A stretch of 64,000 nucleotides of DNA from Actinobacteria bacterium UBA2279 (GTDB lineage: Bacteria; Actinomycetota; Coriobacteriia; Anaerosomatales; Anaerosomataceae), in the NCBI GenBank assembly GCA_002347365.1, contig DDWT01000003.1, positions 73,018-137,017 on the forward strand. Direction: 5' to 3'. Positions 1 through 8,290 of this stretch are shown here, piece after piece (position 1 is the stretch's first letter; every line of letters begins with the position of its first letter). The translations under genes were made by a program, and so were the position numbers. The notes beneath the pieces were generated by a model, which was not told the DNA's origin, ran no database searches, and saw only the letters and a list, made by a program, of their open reading frames with translations.

Positions 1-24
1 GTTCAAGTCCGTCTCTGGCCACCA
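1..24 (+). tRNA. 3' end of a tRNA cut by the window edge
   Basis: The first 24 bases have the shape of a tRNA 3' end: T-loop TTCAAGT at 2-8, 3' T-stem CCGTC, acceptor strand TCTGGCC at 14-20, discriminator A and encoded CCA at 22-24. The body lies outside the window, so the anticodon is unknown. The acceptor would start GGCCAGA, which fits a tRNA-Phe-like molecule among others, but this is a guess. A hairpin terminator follows at 36-65. Confidence 0.8.
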
Positions 25-35
25 TCGAAGACACC

Positions 36-65
36 GAAGGGTCGGGCCGAAAGGTCCGGCTCTTC
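36..65 (+). terminator. Hairpin terminator after the edge tRNA
   Basis: A 13-bp stem (36-48 with 53-65, three G:U pairs) closes a GAAA tetraloop at 49-52. It starts 12 nt after the CCA end, so it probably ends tRNA transcription. There is no long T-run. From 66 to 225 I see only the upstream region of the next gene. Confidence 0.6.
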
Positions 66-225
66 GTGGTTGTGTGCATTCGCGGTGAGGCAGTTCGTTG
101 ACGCGGGTATGTACTTACTTTGCATGTGGCCAGAAACCGCGGATCGAATCATCACCCTGTACGGATGAGTCCGGCAGCGTGAAGGGGCGGGAGCTCGTGG
201 TCGCCCCAGCGAGGGGGAGGGCACG

Positions 226-1407
226 ATGGGCAGTAATCCTCGGAGGGCGCGGCTCACGTCGCTCGCGCTAGTGATGGCGCTCGTGGCGATGATGGTTGTA
301 CCTTCCATCAGTATGGCCGCGGAGCCTACGGTCAACCTGGGGACCAGCGCGAGCTTCGCGGTGCTGGCCGGGACGACCGTTACCAACACCGGATCGAGCG
401 TGATCAACGGCGACCTTGGCGTGTGGCCGGGCCTCGCGATAACCGGGTTCCCACCCGGGATAGTCAACGCGCCCGGTGCGATCCATGCTGGCGATGGAGT
501 CGCCCTGCAAGCTCAGAGTGACTTGGTCGCTGCGTATCTTGATGCTGAAGGCCGGACGCCGGTCACTCAAGACCTGACCGGTCAGGATCTGGGTGGGCTC
601 ACACTCACGCCTGGCTACTACCACTTTGACACGTCGGCTCAGTTGACCGGAACACTGACGCTCGACGCCCAGGGCGATCCTGAAGCTGTGTTCATCTTCC
701 AAATCGGCTCCACACTCACCACGGCGTCAAACAGCAGCGTGAACCTGATCAATGGCGCTCGCTTCTGCCGGGTCTTCTGGCAAGTCGGAAGTTCTGCGAC
801 CCTGGGGACAACCACCGATTTCTACGGCCATATTCTCGCGCTGACTTCAATCACTGCGAACAACGGCGCGACAGTGACCGGACAGTTGATGGCCAGAAAC
901 GGCGCGGTCACGCTGGACAGCAACGTCATCACGAGCGGAGTCTGCGCCACCTCGCGGGCGATCAACATAGCCAAGACCGCCAGTCCGGCGTTCCTGACCG
1001 CCGCGGGCCCTGTGGCCTTCACGTATCTCGTCACCAACCCGGGAACGGTCGTGTTGGGCAACATAGTGGTCACGGATGACAAGGTGAGTCCCGTCACCTA
1101 CGTCTCCGGCGACACGAACTCTGACAACCTGCTGCAGCCTGGCGAGACGTGGCGCTACACGTCAACCGCGACCATCACGACGACCACAACGAACGTCGCA
1201 ACCGTGACCGGCAACGATGGTGGAACGCCCCTGCTTACGGCTACCGACACCGCCAGTCTGACTGTGGTCGTGGGTGCGAGGACTGTGACGGGAGGGGAGC
1301 TTCCAAAGACCGCCACACCCTGGTACAACGTGCTTGTTGCGAGCATCGTCGTAGTGTTGCTCGGAGCTGTGGGTCTATTGAGAACCACCAGAAAGACCAA
1401 TGTCTGA
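226..1407 (+). CDS. Secreted DUF3494 (ice-binding-like) adhesin with LPKTA sorting signal
   Basis: Protein of 393 aa. Residues 1-32 are a signal peptide with a basic N-terminus and a hydrophobic core. Residues about 37-235 match the DUF3494 ice-binding-like beta-solenoid family (start NLGTSASFAVLAGTTVTNTG, later a TPGYYHF stretch). Residues about 246-350 resemble a DUF11/DUF7507-type Ig-like stalk. The C-terminus is a cell-wall sorting signal: LPKTA at 359-363, a hydrophobic segment, then a basic tail. DUF3494 proteins bind ice or act as adhesins; an adhesin or surface role is inferred here. The next gene, overlapping by 8 nt, is a sortase suited to LPxTA signals, so the pair is probably a substrate with its enzyme. 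The ATG follows a GGGGGAGGG ribosome site. Confidence 0.85.
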   Translation: MGSNPRRARLTSLALVMALVAMMVVPSISMAAEPTVNLGTSASFAVLAGTTVTNTGSSVINGDLGVWPGLAITGFPPGIVNAPGAIHAGDGVALQAQSDLVAAYLDAEGRTPVTQDLTGQDLGGLTLTPGYYHFDTSAQLTGTLTLDAQGDPEAVFIFQIGSTLTTASNSSVNLINGARFCRVFWQVGSSATLGTTTDFYGHILALTSITANNGATVTGQLMARNGAVTLDSNVITSGVCATSRAINIAKTASPAFLTAAGPVAFTYLVTNPGTVVLGNIVVTDDKVSPVTYVSGDTNSDNLLQPGETWRYTSTATITTTTTNVATVTGNDGGTPLLTATDTASLTVVVGARTVTGGELPKTATPWYNVLVASIVVVLLGAVGLLRTTRKTNV

Positions 1408-2062
1408 GACGAAGCGCAAACGGGTCGTGCCGTCTTTCGGCATCATCCTGTCCCTGGGATGCATAGTCTTCGGAATAGCGGGCCTGGTCTGGGCCGGGCT
1501 GAACATCGGGGCGCTACTGACGCGTCCCGATACTGCCAGGGCCGGCACAGATTCCAGCCCGATCACCGCGGCGGTGGAGCGGCACGAGCCCCCCGCGGGG
1601 GACGCCCAGTCGCTCGTCCCCTCCAGCACTCCCGTTCCGCAGGTTCTCTATCCCGTACGCCCCGCAGAGGGCGACCTCGTTGGGACGCTTCTGATCCCGG
1701 CTCTGGACCAGGCGTTGCCGGTTATCGAGGGGACCGGCGATGACGAACTCAAGGAGGGCGTGGGGCACTACGCCCAGAGCGTGCTTCCCGGGGAACCGGA
1801 CAACTGCGTTCTTTCAGGACATCGCGATACGCACTTCTCGGGCCTGGAGGCGCTGAAAGTCGGCGATCGGCTTATCGTCCAGACATCGGCTGGCACGTTC
1901 ACGTATGAGATCAGCGGTGTCCGGATCGTCGACAAAGACGATCGAACAGTGATCGTGCCCACGGATCACGCAGTTCTGACGCTGAGCACCTGTTACCCAT
2001 TCAACTACGTCGGAAGCGCCCCGGATCGCTACATCATCAGCGCGGATGCGGTTGTTCCTTAG
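1400..2062 (+). CDS. Class D-like sortase
   Basis: Protein of 220 aa with one N-terminal membrane anchor (about 13-38) and an extracytoplasmic sortase domain. All three catalytic residues are visible: His141 in LSGHRDTHF, Cys198 in TLSTCYPF and Arg210 in APDRYI. TLSTC followed by YPF and YVGxAPxRY is typical of class D sortases, which often use LPNTA-like signals. The upstream protein ends with LPKTA and its stop codon overlaps this start, so the enzyme probably anchors that adhesin to peptidoglycan. The order of anchor, His, TLxTC and Arg is intact, so it is predicted active. Assignment to class D rather than E is by motif only. Confidence 0.9.
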   Translation: MSETKRKRVVPSFGIILSLGCIVFGIAGLVWAGLNIGALLTRPDTARAGTDSSPITAAVERHEPPAGDAQSLVPSSTPVPQVLYPVRPAEGDLVGTLLIPALDQALPVIEGTGDDELKEGVGHYAQSVLPGEPDNCVLSGHRDTHFSGLEALKVGDRLIVQTSAGTFTYEISGVRIVDKDDRTVIVPTDHAVLTLSTCYPFNYVGSAPDRYIISADAVVP

Positions 2063-2079
2063 CCCGAAAACCCCCGTGT

Positions 2080-2107
2080 AGCGATTCAAGTCCGCTTCTG
2101 GCCACCA
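2080..2107 (+). repeat. tRNA 3'-end fragment (second copy; possible att site or relic)
   Basis: These bases repeat the tRNA 3' end found at 1-24: TTCAAGT loop, TCTGGCC acceptor strand, A, CCA. From 2085 to 2108 the copy differs from 2-25 only at two adjacent bases. A T-stem can still form (AGCGA with CCGCT, four of five pairs), but there is no D-arm, anticodon arm or 5' acceptor strand upstream, where the sortase ends at 2062. It is either an attachment-site duplicate made by integration into a tRNA, or the stump of a deleted tandem tRNA. No integrase gene lies between the copies. Confidence 0.7.
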
Positions 2108-2113
2108 TAAGGA

Positions 2114-2151
2114 ACCAGAAAGACCGCCGCGAACCGGGCGGTCTTTCTGGT
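2114..2151 (+). terminator. Strong hairpin terminator
   Basis: A perfect 15-bp inverted repeat (2114-2128 with 2137-2151) closes an 8-nt loop. It lies 6 nt after the tRNA fragment, in the same relative place as the hairpin after the first tRNA end. It probably ends the adhesin-sortase transcript and formerly ended a tRNA transcript. Confidence 0.7.
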
Positions 2152-2199
2152 GCTGATGCAACTCGTCGTTGCTTCACACCAAGCTCTCACCCCTGCGCG

Positions 2200-2208
2200 T
2201 GGTATAAT
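2200..2208 (+). promoter_or_regulatory. Extended -10 promoter (TGGTATAAT)
   Basis: TG-N-TATAAT is a consensus extended -10 box, and no good -35 box lies at standard spacing. Transcription would begin near 2215, at the first leader hairpin. Confidence 0.6.
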
Positions 2209-2214
2209 GAATCC

Positions 2215-2441
2215 AGTCTCGTCCTCGAGACGGCGCCTGTCCTACCTCGGCTGGGACGGCTCGCTCCATTGGCATCAGCTCTCCTTCGCACTCGAAGGAT
2301 GCATGTACGAGACGTAGCTGTTGCCCCATCAGACTCGGGAGCCGCAATCCAGGAGCCCTCACGGGAAACCGTGGCACTCACGTGACTCAACCATCCGCTT
2401 TCGGGTGACTCGGTCAGAGCTCTGTTGATTCAAGGAGCCCC
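2215..2441 (+). promoter_or_regulatory. Structured 5' leader of the DUF1611 gene
   Basis: About 227 nt lie between the predicted transcription start and the ATG at 2442, with no ORF that looks coding. Three compact hairpins are visible: 2216-2221 with 2226-2231; 2282-2288 with 2293-2299; and 2360-2364 with 2369-2373 on a GAAA tetraloop. Two copies of GTGACTC follow near 2382 and 2405. I checked by eye for T-box, cobalamin, lysine, SAM and c-di-GMP riboswitch signatures and found none convincing. It may be an unassigned riboswitch or an attenuator, or only a long untranslated region. Confidence 0.4.
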
Positions 2442-3569
2442 ATGTCTTCATTTCCACACCTCGAACCGCCGCATTCGCGCGGTCATGCGCCTACGGCTGT
2501 CGTCTACTGTGAAGCCAACTTCGGCGCGATCGACGGCAAGACCGCCAACGGACTGGTTCGTCACTCGGAGAAGTACGAGATCCTGTCTGTGATCGACAGT
2601 GAGAAGCACGGTCTCGATGCCGGACACGTGCTCGACGGGAAGAGCAACTCGATTCCGATATGCGCGAGTCTGTCAGCGGCGATCGAACTGGCAGGATACG
2701 TTCCGGACGTCTTCATATTCGGCATCGCTCCAGCAAGCGGCATGCTGTCTATCCACGAGCGGGGTGTCGTGATCGAGGCCATGAGCCTGGGCATGGACAT
2801 CGTCAGTGGTCTCCACGAGTTTCTGGGAGATGACGCCGTCTTTGTGGCTGCCATGGCGCAGCACGGCGTGACGATCCGTGATGTTCGACGTCCGCGTGAC
2901 AAGAAGGACCTACGGCTGTTCGACGGGAGCATTTCCTCGGTCGACTGCCTGCGTATCGCCGTGTTGGGTACCGACTGTGCAATCGGGAAACGCACAACGG
3001 CAACCGTGCTCGTACAGGCACTCATGGAGCGCGGGATCAAGGCCGTCATGGTGACCACAGGACAGACCGGTCTCATCCAGGGCGCCCGCTACGGAGTAGC
3101 GTTGGATGCTATGCCGAGTCAGTTCTGCGCGGGAGAGATGGAAGCGGCCGTGGTCGCAGCGTTCGAAGCGGAGCGGCCGGACGTTATTGTGATCGAGGGG
3201 CAGAGCGCTCTCGGTCACCCCGCCTATCTCTCGTCAGGCTTCATACTTCGTGGTGCTCAGCCGCAGGCGGTCATCCTTCAACACGCACCGACACGACTGA
3301 TGCGTTGCGACTTCGACGGCCTGCGGATTCCTACACCTGATGTCGAGATCCACCTGATTGAAACCTTCGCCGATACGAAGGTCATCGGTCTCACGATCAA
3401 CCATGAGGGTATGACAGATGCGGATGTGTCAGCCGCAATCCTGCTCTATGAACTTGAGCTTGGCATCCCGGCGACCGACGCGCTCACGCGCTCTCCCGAC
3501 CTGCTGGTGGAGATGGTGCTGCGCGCTTTCCCGAGACTTCAAATGACTCCGGCATCCATCGTGGCCTGA
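2442..3569 (+). CDS. DUF1611 family P-loop protein (DgcN-like)
   Basis: Protein of 375 aa matching the DUF1611 family: an N-terminal Rossmann-like domain (about 18-160) and a C-terminal P-loop domain with Walker A-type GTDCAIGKRT at 176-185, followed by TTGQTG and IEGQSALGHPAY. Family members include DgcN, a D-glutamate N-acetyltransferase that works with the cyclase DgcA in D-glutamate catabolism. No dgcA-like gene is adjacent, so the substrate is not established. The gene stands alone behind a long structured leader, which suggests metabolite control. The start has a spaced CAAGGAG site. Family call is good; specific activity is inferred. Confidence 0.75.
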   Translation: MSSFPHLEPPHSRGHAPTAVVYCEANFGAIDGKTANGLVRHSEKYEILSVIDSEKHGLDAGHVLDGKSNSIPICASLSAAIELAGYVPDVFIFGIAPASGMLSIHERGVVIEAMSLGMDIVSGLHEFLGDDAVFVAAMAQHGVTIRDVRRPRDKKDLRLFDGSISSVDCLRIAVLGTDCAIGKRTTATVLVQALMERGIKAVMVTTGQTGLIQGARYGVALDAMPSQFCAGEMEAAVVAAFEAERPDVIVIEGQSALGHPAYLSSGFILRGAQPQAVILQHAPTRLMRCDFDGLRIPTPDVEIHLIETFADTKVIGLTINHEGMTDADVSAAILLYELELGIPATDALTRSPDLLVEMVLRAFPRLQMTPASIVA

Positions 3570-3792
3570 GAAAGAGATCGAGGGTCAAGAGGACGATACT
3601 ACGCACACGTCGTCGAACGGGTTCCGCTCGGCAAAACGAGACGCTGAACGGGACGTCGTCTGCACGGACGATGGCGGCGGACTCCTGGAAGCGTGCAAGG
3701 CACGACGGCCGTGTCCGTGCTTGTCCGGTATGTGTGCCGGACGGGCAGAATGGGGATGGTAGTCCCGTGTCGTCCCAGGGGAAGCAGAGACG

Positions 3793-6027
3793 ATGATCGC
3801 ACTCGACATTCGGACGCTGTTCTTCAGCTCGATCGTTCTCATGACGCTCAACGCGTTCGTGATGTTCCCTGTATGGTGGCAGAACAGGGAACGTTCGCCG
3901 GAGACCGCGCTCTGGCTTGTCAACGCACTGCTGCAGCTGGTCGCCGCTGTGCTGTTCACGCTCCGGGGATCCATACCGGACTTCGCATCGGTGATAGTGG
4001 CCAACGCCATGGTTCTCGGCGGGACGATCATCCTCATCGTCGGGCTAGAGCGCTACGTCGACCGCCGCAGCTCCCAGCTGGTCAACTACGCCTGTCTGAC
4101 GGTGTATCTACTCATTCAGTCTTACTTCACGTTGGTGCGGCCCGATCTCACCGTCCGCAACATCAACTTCTCGATCGCCATGATCGTGATCACACTCCAG
4201 GCAGCATGGCTGTTGCTGCGTAGGGTCGGTCCCGCGCTTCGGCAGGCCACACGGGGTCCCGGTATCGTCTTTCTTGGGTTTGCACTCGTGGGCGCTGTCA
4301 GGATCTTCTTCGAGGTATTCGGCACGCACCCGACCGATCTTCTCGAATCCGGATTGCCGAGTGCTCTGGCCCTGATCGGCCTCCATGTCCTGTCCGTTGC
4401 ACTCACGCTCAGCCTACTGCTCATGGTCAACCGGCGATTGACTGACGCACTCAAGGAGGACATCACGGAGCGTGAGCTCGCCGAGACGGCGCTGGTGGCC
4501 AGCAAGGACAAGTTCTCGACGGCGTTCCACACCTCGCCGGACGCAGTCAACATCAATCGTCTGTCGGATGGGCTCTACCTTGACGTGAACGAGGGTTTCA
4601 CGACGCTGACCGGCTTCACGCCCGAAGACGTCTCAGGCAAGACATCAGCCGATATCCAGATATGGAATGACACAGCGGACCGTGACCGGCTTGTCGCTGG
4701 CCTGTTGGCCGATGGTGTCGTCAACAACCTTGAGGCTGTCTTCCGGCGCAAAGACGGCACCCTGACCACGGCGCTGATGTCAGCCCGCATCGTCGAAGTC
4801 GAGGGCGAGCGGTGCATTCTGTCAGTCACCCGTGACATATCGGAACGCCGTGCGGCTGAACAGGCGCTTCTCGCGAGCGAGGAGTGGCACCGGGCGATCC
4901 TGCACACGGCGATGGACGGCTTCTGGCTTCTGGATGAGGAAGGTCGCCTGCTGGAGGTCAATGAGACCTACTGCCGGATGAGTGGCTACAGTGAATCCGA
5001 ACTGCTGGGCATGTGTATCGCCGATCTTGAAGCTGCCATGGACGCGGACGCGATCGCTTCTCGCATCCCAGAGATAGCCGCTGACGGTGAGGCGCGTTTC
5101 GAGTCTCAGCATCGGCGCAAGGACGGCAGTGTGTTCGATGTAGAAGTCAACGTTCAATACCGACCCGATGCGGGCGGGCGGCTCGTCGCGTTCCTGCAAG
5201 ACATCACCGAGCGAAAGCGTGTCGAAGAAGAGGTCCTCCGCCTGAACGAGGATCTCGAGCTTCGCGTCCAGGAGCGGACGGAGGAGTTGACGGCCACCAA
5301 CGAGGAGCTTATCGAGGCGAACGCCCGGCTCGATGAGGCGACTCATGCGAAGAGCGACTTCCTGGCTTCGATGAGTCACGAGCTACGCACGCCACTCAAC
5401 TCCATCATCGGCTTCTCGCACATCCTCTCGCACGGAATGGCGGGTGCTCTCGACTCGGAGCAGGAGAAGCAGGTCAGGATGATTCACAGTTCCGGTAAGC
5501 ATCTTCTTGAGCTGGTGAACCAGATACTCGACGTCTCCGCGATCGAGGCCGGGCGGATGAAGGTCGAGCAGCGACCACTGGAAGTCGCAGCAGTGGTGAA
5601 GTCGGTCGCCGAGACCGTCGCGCCACTGGCGGCCGAGAAGGGGCTCGAACTCTCGTGGTCTGTCGCACCGGACGTCGGCGTGTTGCTGTCCGATCACACC
5701 CGTCTCGAGCAGGTGCTGCTCAACGTGATGGGCAACGCCATCAAGTTCACGGAGTCGGGCTCCGTCCGGGTCGAGGCCAAACGAGTGGGTGACGGTGTCG
5801 CATTCATAGTGGCCGACACAGGCTGCGGTATCGCCCATGATGACCTTCCGCGGGTGTTCGAGGAGTTCTACCAGGTCGAGCGCGACGACGTCGCGAAGTC
5901 TGAGGGAACAGGCCTCGGCTTGACGGTGTCCAAGCGGCTGCTGGACCTGTTGGGTGGGACGATCGAGGTTGAGAGCACTCCGGGGGAAGGTTCGACGTTC
6001 ACCGTAAGATTGCCTCTGAGCGTGTAG
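3793..6027 (+). CDS. Membrane sensor histidine kinase with two PAS domains
   Basis: Protein of 744 aa. The N-terminal 210 residues hold six or seven hydrophobic helices, a multi-TM sensor module. Two PAS/PAC units follow (about 235-350 and 360-480, ending in ITERKRVEEE), then a coiled coil and the kinase core. The phosphoacceptor is His529 in SMSHELRTPLN. The ATPase domain shows the N box (GNAIKFTESGS), G1 (ADTGCGIA) and G2 (SEGTGLGLTVSK). The input is unknown. No receiver domain is fused; the OmpR-type regulator 33 nt downstream could be a partner, but that regulator has its own coupled kinase. The core is very similar to the soluble kinase at 59029-60381. The 223-nt upstream gap holds GC-rich imperfect repeats and nothing assignable. 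Confidence 0.93.
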   Translation: MIALDIRTLFFSSIVLMTLNAFVMFPVWWQNRERSPETALWLVNALLQLVAAVLFTLRGSIPDFASVIVANAMVLGGTIILIVGLERYVDRRSSQLVNYACLTVYLLIQSYFTLVRPDLTVRNINFSIAMIVITLQAAWLLLRRVGPALRQATRGPGIVFLGFALVGAVRIFFEVFGTHPTDLLESGLPSALALIGLHVLSVALTLSLLLMVNRRLTDALKEDITERELAETALVASKDKFSTAFHTSPDAVNINRLSDGLYLDVNEGFTTLTGFTPEDVSGKTSADIQIWNDTADRDRLVAGLLADGVVNNLEAVFRRKDGTLTTALMSARIVEVEGERCILSVTRDISERRAAEQALLASEEWHRAILHTAMDGFWLLDEEGRLLEVNETYCRMSGYSESELLGMCIADLEAAMDADAIASRIPEIAADGEARFESQHRRKDGSVFDVEVNVQYRPDAGGRLVAFLQDITERKRVEEEVLRLNEDLELRVQERTEELTATNEELIEANARLDEATHAKSDFLASMSHELRTPLNSIIGFSHILSHGMAGALDSEQEKQVRMIHSSGKHLLELVNQILDVSAIEAGRMKVEQRPLEVAAVVKSVAETVAPLAAEKGLELSWSVAPDVGVLLSDHTRLEQVLLNVMGNAIKFTESGSVRVEAKRVGDGVAFIVADTGCGIAHDDLPRVFEEFYQVERDDVAKSEGTGLGLTVSKRLLDLLGGTIEVESTPGEGSTFTVRLPLSV

Positions 6028-6060
6028 ACTTGTGGCGACAGGTGTGTCGAGAGGACCGTC

Positions 6061-6747
6061 ATGCCACGAGCGCTCGTCGTCGACGATGAATCCAAGATCC
6101 GTGACCTGGTCTCGGTCTATCTGACCGCCGCTGGCTTTGTGGTGGACCAGGCCGCCGATGGCGCGGTGGCGCTCTCCTTGTCGCAAGCCGAGACATACGA
6201 CGTCGTCATTCTTGACATCATGTTGCCGGGAATCGATGGCGCCGAGGTGTGCCGCGCGATCCGGAAGCGCTCAGACGTCCCCATCATCATGCTGACCGCT
6301 CGGGCGGATGAGCTGGAGAAGATATCGCTGCTCGAAGGCGGTGCCGATGACTACGTCACCAAGCCGTTCAGCCCACCCGAACTTGTCGCACGGGTTCGGG
6401 CCGTCATGCGACGCACTGCTGTGGGGCAGGGCACAGCAAGCGCGTTCGTGCTCGGTGGTCTATGGCTCGATACCTCCCGGCGTGAGGTGAGGGTCGACGA
6501 CCGAGAGGTGGTCCTCACCGCGAAGGAGTTCGACCTGCTTGCGACGATGCTCCGCGACCCCGGGGTCGTCTTCTCTCGCGAGCGTCTGCTTGAGTCTGTG
6601 TGGGGGTTTGCGGATTTCGTGGACGCCCGAGGTGTCGATGTGCACATCAGACACCTGCGCGAGAAACTCGGAGATGACGCGTCCACACCGCGATTCGTCG
6701 AGACGGTCAGAGGCGTCGGCTATCGCGTTCGCAAGGACGGCGGCTGA
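6061..6747 (+). CDS. OmpR/PhoB-family response regulator
   Basis: Protein of 228 aa. The receiver domain (1-120) has the acidic pair DD8-9, phosphoacceptor Asp52 in ILDIMLPG and Lys101 in YVTKPF. The C-terminal winged helix (about 130-225) is of OmpR/PhoB type, with the RGVDVHIRHLREKLG recognition region. It binds DNA when phosphorylated; targets are unknown. Its TGA shares one base with the ATG of the next gene, a HAMP histidine kinase, so those two form the cognate pair. A GAGAGGA ribosome site precedes the ATG. Confidence 0.95.
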   Translation: MPRALVVDDESKIRDLVSVYLTAAGFVVDQAADGAVALSLSQAETYDVVILDIMLPGIDGAEVCRAIRKRSDVPIIMLTARADELEKISLLEGGADDYVTKPFSPPELVARVRAVMRRTAVGQGTASAFVLGGLWLDTSRREVRVDDREVVLTAKEFDLLATMLRDPGVVFSRERLLESVWGFADFVDARGVDVHIRHLREKLGDDASTPRFVETVRGVGYRVRKDGG

Positions 6748-8162
6748 TGCGGGGGCCTTCATACTCGCTGGTCGACCGTACACGGCTCGGCATGCTTGCG
6801 GTAGCGGCCCTCTCCGTCCTTGTCGTCTTTGTGGTCTTCTACGCGGCATGGCTTCGCTATACCGTCAGCTATCGCACCGTTGAGCTCGGACGTCAGGTCT
6901 CGGCGCTCGCCACGGGTCTTTCCGCTGGCGGACCCCTGCAAGACAGCGACTCCGGCCCCACGGCCGAGATCCGGGTTCGGTTGTTCCGGGTGCAGGCTGG
7001 CTTGATCGGCGCGCGGCTTGCCGTCACCGATGAGGTCGGGCAGGTGCTGCTTTCGTCGTCTGATCCTGCAGCCGATCGCTATGATCTCGGGGTACTCGGC
7101 GTACCGGATGGGCGAGGTGTGCGCAGCGCTGTGACAGGCTCGGGGGCAGCGCGTGCAGTGATCGTCGCGGCGCCCGTGGAGGGTGTCCAGTCCGGTTATC
7201 TGCTGGCCCTGCAGCCTGTTCGGGAGATCGGCGACGCGCAGCAGGGTGTATTGGCCCTCCTCGGCCTGTCCGCCCTGTTGGCAACGGGGGTCGCCTGGTT
7301 CACGGGCGGGCTTCTCGCAAGGCGCTTGTCCGGTCGCGTGCTGCGGCTGGAACACGCGGCCGAGGCCATCGCGCATGGCGAGTGGGGAAGACAGGTCGAA
7401 GTCGAGGGCGTTGATGAGGTGGCCTCGCTCGCGCTGTCGTTCAACCGCATGTCGACACGTGTCGCCGATGCCTATCGCGCGCAGAAGGAGTTCGTCGGCA
7501 ATGTGTCTCACGAGTTGCGTACGCCGATCACCACGATCGGCGGGTTCGCCGGAGCGCTGCTTGATGGAACGGCGTCGGATCCGGTGGTGCGTGCGCGCTT
7601 CCTCGAGGGCATCCGCGATGAGTCTGGCCGCCTGGCCGAGCTCACTCAAACCATGCTCACCCTGGCCGACCTTGACGCTGGCCGGTTGCAGCTGAACTCG
7701 ACGACGATCGACACGGCGGCTATCGCGGAGGCACTCGGAAGCCGTCACGGTGCAGCGGCAGCGGCGCGCGATATCGACTTGCGCGTCGACACGGTCTCTT
7801 GTGACGGGCTCGAACCCGTCGTCGATGAGGCGCGGCTGCTCCAGATAGCGAGTGCTCTGCTGAGTAACGCCATCGCCTACACACCTCATGGGGGGCGCGT
7901 ACAGGTGTCGGCGACCTGTGAGAACGGTCGTTGGCTGCTGATCGTGGACGATTCGGGACCCGGCATCCCCGAAGAGGAACGGTTGCGAGTGTTCGAGCGC
8001 CTCGTCAGGCTCGATCCCTCAAGGTCGGCCGAGACGGGCGGCTCAGGTCTGGGACTCTCTATCTGCGCACAGCTCGTGGAGCTGATGGGCGGAACGATCC
8101 TCGCGGAGGAGTCACCTCTCGGTGGGTCCCGCTTCGTCGTTTCACTTCCAACCCGACGCTGA
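6747..8162 (+). CDS. HAMP-containing sensor histidine kinase
   Basis: Protein of 471 aa. One TM helix near residues 14-36, an extracytoplasmic sensor region (about 37-165), a second TM (about 168-190), HAMP (about 190-245), then the kinase core with His255 in NVSHELRTPIT and an ATPase domain (SNAIAYTPHG, DDSGPGIP, GGSGLGLSIC). The layout is of the PhoR/ResE type. It is co-translated with the upstream OmpR-type regulator through a TGATG overlap and should phosphorylate it. The sensor domain is not recognised. Two small exported-protein genes follow 128 nt later and may be targets. Confidence 0.95.
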   Translation: MRGPSYSLVDRTRLGMLAVAALSVLVVFVVFYAAWLRYTVSYRTVELGRQVSALATGLSAGGPLQDSDSGPTAEIRVRLFRVQAGLIGARLAVTDEVGQVLLSSSDPAADRYDLGVLGVPDGRGVRSAVTGSGAARAVIVAAPVEGVQSGYLLALQPVREIGDAQQGVLALLGLSALLATGVAWFTGGLLARRLSGRVLRLEHAAEAIAHGEWGRQVEVEGVDEVASLALSFNRMSTRVADAYRAQKEFVGNVSHELRTPITTIGGFAGALLDGTASDPVVRARFLEGIRDESGRLAELTQTMLTLADLDAGRLQLNSTTIDTAAIAEALGSRHGAAAAARDIDLRVDTVSCDGLEPVVDEARLLQIASALLSNAIAYTPHGGRVQVSATCENGRWLLIVDDSGPGIPEEERLRVFERLVRLDPSRSAETGGSGLGLSICAQLVELMGGTILAEESPLGGSRFVVSLPTRR

Positions 8163-8290
8163 GCTGTCCGGACGTCGCAACACTAACTCAACACGCCCTG
8201 AACGCTGCGGCAACCCTGCGCGCCGACAATAGAGACACAAAGTGTTCGTAGGCGTGCAGTGCACGCTATCATGAGGACGAGGTGGTATTG

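Noticed and set aside
7..25. A complete tRNA at the left edge
   Set aside because: Only the T-loop and acceptor 3' strand are inside the window; the anticodon cannot be read.
2215..2441. T-box or cobalamin riboswitch in the DUF1611 leader
   Set aside because: The conserved T-box AGGGTGGAACCGCG and the cobalamin core sequences are not present.
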